DNA of 6,606 nt from contig JAFUPO010000068.1 in NCBI GenBank assembly GCA_017481185.1, forward strand, positions 1-6,606. The letters are read 5' to 3'. The notes beneath the pieces were generated by a model, which did no database searches, was not told the DNA's origin, and saw only the letters and a program-made list of their open reading frames with translations. The translations under genes were made by a program, and so were the position numbers. This stretch comes from Clostridia bacterium (lineage in GTDB: Bacteria; Bacillota_A; Clostridia; Christensenellales; Aristaeellaceae). Below, piece after piece: positions 5,847 to 6,606 of this stretch; position 1 is the first letter of the stretch; each line of letters starts with the position of its first letter.

Positions 5847-5875
5847 AAAAAACAAGAAAGCGGCCGAAGCCGCTT
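5847..5875 (-). terminator. Intrinsic terminator after the Spo0E-like gene
   Basis: On the minus strand AAGCGGC pairs with GCCGCTT (7 bp; 5875-5869 with 5864-5858) around a stable TTCG tetraloop, followed by a T-rich tail TCTTGTTTTTT. It lies 19 bases beyond the gene's stop and ends the unit just before the CofE-like promoter. Confidence 0.88.
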
Positions 5876-5894
5876 CCTTGGGGTCGCTGGGAAA

Positions 5895-6059
5895 TCAGAC
5901 GGCCGGCCGTTTGCAGGCCAGCTCTTTGCGAAACAGCTCCAGCTGCATCTCGTCAACGAGGGCAGACAGGCGAAGGGCTTCTTCCAGGCGGCCGTCACAG
6001 AAGGCAGCCTCCAGGCACTCCCGAAGGGCGGAACCAGTCATCACGGCAGATACAGACAT
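5895..6059 (-). CDS. Small Spo0E-like protein (candidate aspartyl-phosphate phosphatase)
   Basis: This 54-residue protein begins MSVSAVMTGSALRECLEAAF. Its centre, GRLEEALRLSALVDEMQLELFRKEL (two short helices), resembles the Spo0E family pattern in which a Ser-Gln-x-Leu-Asp motif follows a helix-loop and is followed by a hydrophobic helix. Here the motif reads S-A-L-V-D, with the Asp kept and the Gln lost. Spo0E-like proteins of this size dephosphorylate Spo0A-P and delay sporulation. The start at 6059 is preferred because AAAGGA lies 10 bases upstream; the longer frame from 6131 has no ribosome binding site and overlaps the promoter -10. A strong promoter, a perfect Spo0A box and an intrinsic terminator surround it as a single-gene unit. 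Family assignment is by motif only and is moderate; it could be another small helical protein. Confidence 0.55.
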   Translation of the reverse strand: MSVSAVMTGSALRECLEAAFCDGRLEEALRLSALVDEMQLELFRKELACKRPAV

Positions 6060-6122
6060 TGGGTGACCATCCTTTCTGTGCCCACTTAAGGGCTTGTATT
6101 CAATGGACTCCTCACGTGTAAA

Positions 6123-6151
6123 AGCATACAATGTTTTGTCATGATTTGCAA
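6123..6151 (-). promoter_or_regulatory. Sigma-A promoter of the Spo0E-like gene
   Basis: On the minus strand TTGCAA (6151-6146) and TATGCT (6128-6123) are 17 bases apart. The transcript would start near 6116, with a leader of about 57 bases. A second, perfect TTGACA at 6187-6182 lies upstream but has only poor -10 candidates (TGTATT at 19 bases). Confidence 0.6.
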
Positions 6152-6169
6152 TCGCGAATACACAGTAGT

Positions 6170-6178
6170 TTTGTCGAA
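6170..6178 (+). promoter_or_regulatory. Spo0A box (TTTGTCGAA)
   Basis: The plus strand carries TTTGTCGAA, a full match to the Spo0A box core TGNCGAA known from Bacillus and clostridia. It lies about 55-62 bases upstream of the predicted start of the Spo0E-like transcript and just inside the alternative TTGACA promoter. A partial match, TTTGTCATG, lies at 6135-6143. Confidence 0.55.
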
Positions 6179-6230
6179 GGGTGTCAAGTCACCAAAGTTT
6201 TTTTCGCACGCCGGGTTTTCTTGAAGGAAT

Positions 6231-6270
6231 TAAGCAAAAAGCGCCCCATTTTCGCTGAAATAGGGCGCTT
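6231..6270 (-). terminator. Intrinsic terminator after the DUF3783 gene
   Basis: On the minus strand AAGCGCCC (6270-6263) pairs with GGGCGCTT (6246-6239), extended past one mismatch by ATTT/AAAT, and is followed by TTTTTGCTTAATT. It starts 3 bases after the stop codon. Confidence 0.85.
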
Positions 6271-6273
6271 GTG

Positions 6274-6606
6274 TCATTTCTTGTTTTGAAGCTGCTGGCG
6301 CACAGCCTCCCGCTCACGTTTCAGCTCTGCACACAGGGCAGCGCTGGTCCACCGAGCGTTGGTGGGGGTTAAGATAGCCTTTAAGGGGATGGGCGGGATG
6401 CGGCCAGCCCTCAAGCTGTCTAAAAAGCGGTTAAAGAGCTGTTCATCAAAATGGGCCATTACCAGCATTTCATCGGTTACAGGGGCCTGTTCCCCCTCGG
6501 GAGCGGGCAGATCCTTAACCCCAGCCAAAGCGCCTACGGACTGGTTTGCCTCCTCTGCCGCGACCGGGCGGAAGCGGATTTTAAGCATCATGCAGATAAA
6601 GCGGAT
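6274..6606 (-). CDS. DUF3783 domain protein (C-terminal part; 5' end outside window)
   Basis: The frame is open to the right edge (I-R-F-I-C-M-M-L-K), so the ATG at 6591 is probably internal and 110 residues are present. VGALAGV near residue 25 and the block DEMLVMAHFDEQLFNRFLDSLR followed by IPLKAILTPTNARWTSAALCAEL match my memory of the DUF3783 family, small Clostridia proteins of unknown function. The KA-[IV]-LTPTN-x-x-W core is its most conserved part. The end is a charged helix (ELKREREAVRQQLQNKK). An intrinsic terminator follows directly, so this gene ends its transcript. Function cannot be assigned, and the promoter is outside the window. Confidence 0.75.
   Translation of the reverse strand: MRFICMMLKIRFRPVAAEEANQSVGALAGVKDLPAPEGEQAPVTDEMLVMAHFDEQLFNRFLDSLRAGRIPPIPLKAILTPTNARWTSAALCAELKREREAVRQQLQNKK

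Noticed and set aside
4877..5848. 323-residue plus-strand open frame opposite the CofE-like gene
   Set aside because: It runs through a promoter, the 19-bp hairpin and the antisense of a recognisable protein; no motif of its own.
6074..6095. Small GCCC/GGGC hairpin before the Spo0E-like start
   Set aside because: Only a 4-bp stem in the leader; too weak to call a regulatory structure.
5895..6131. Longer 78-residue version of the Spo0E-like protein
   Set aside because: No ribosome binding site before the ATG at 6131 and the extra codons overlap the predicted -10 and leader; the start at 6059 fits better.

Overview
The window looks like chromosome of a spore-forming Firmicute, most likely a gut Clostridium-group bacterium of the Oscillospiraceae/Ruminococcaceae type. 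This is inferred from AGGAGG-like ribosome binding sites, near-consensus sigma-A promoters, a DUF3783-type protein, a Spo0E-like small protein behind a perfect Spo0A box, and a CofE-like ligase of the kind found in Firmicutes. Most genes are GC-rich; one 1-kb stretch (about 2462-3500) is clearly AT-richer.

Layout, left to right. Plus strand: the C-terminal part of a membrane-type nucleotide-sugar 4,6-dehydratase (CapD/WbpM/PglF family) enters from the left edge. It is joined through a TAATG overlap to a small YaeR/GloA2-type glyoxalase-fold metalloprotein. A separate extended -10 promoter then drives a polytopic membrane protein of the LPG-synthase-TM/flippase-like family. Everything after this lies on the minus strand. 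The convergent junction (2269-2461) is filled with nested hairpins bounded by inverted ends and looks like a dispersed repeat element.

The largest locus (2462-4852, minus) is an exported trypsin-like serine protease followed by two zinc ribbons, a run of 37-residue TPR-like repeats, two degenerate peptidoglycan-binding-like modules and a fibronectin-III-like domain. An in-frame TAA at repeat position 8, where the neighbouring repeats carry Glu, cuts it into a 441-residue secreted part and a 350-residue part in the same frame with no ribosome binding site. A single GAA-to-TAA change in one roughly 796-residue protein explains this best.

Further right on the minus strand are a stand-alone CofE-like (F420-0:glutamate ligase-like) protein, with its own promoter and a perfect palindrome over the -10; a 54-residue Spo0E-like candidate with its own promoter, Spo0A box and terminator; and the C-terminal part of a DUF3783 protein that runs off the right edge. 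The genes mostly form separate transcription units and no multi-gene pathway is evident. Recurrent themes are cell-surface functions (polysaccharide, membrane, secreted protease) and sporulation control. No intergenic gap exceeds 300 bases. I saw no tRNA, rRNA, CRISPR array or transposase.
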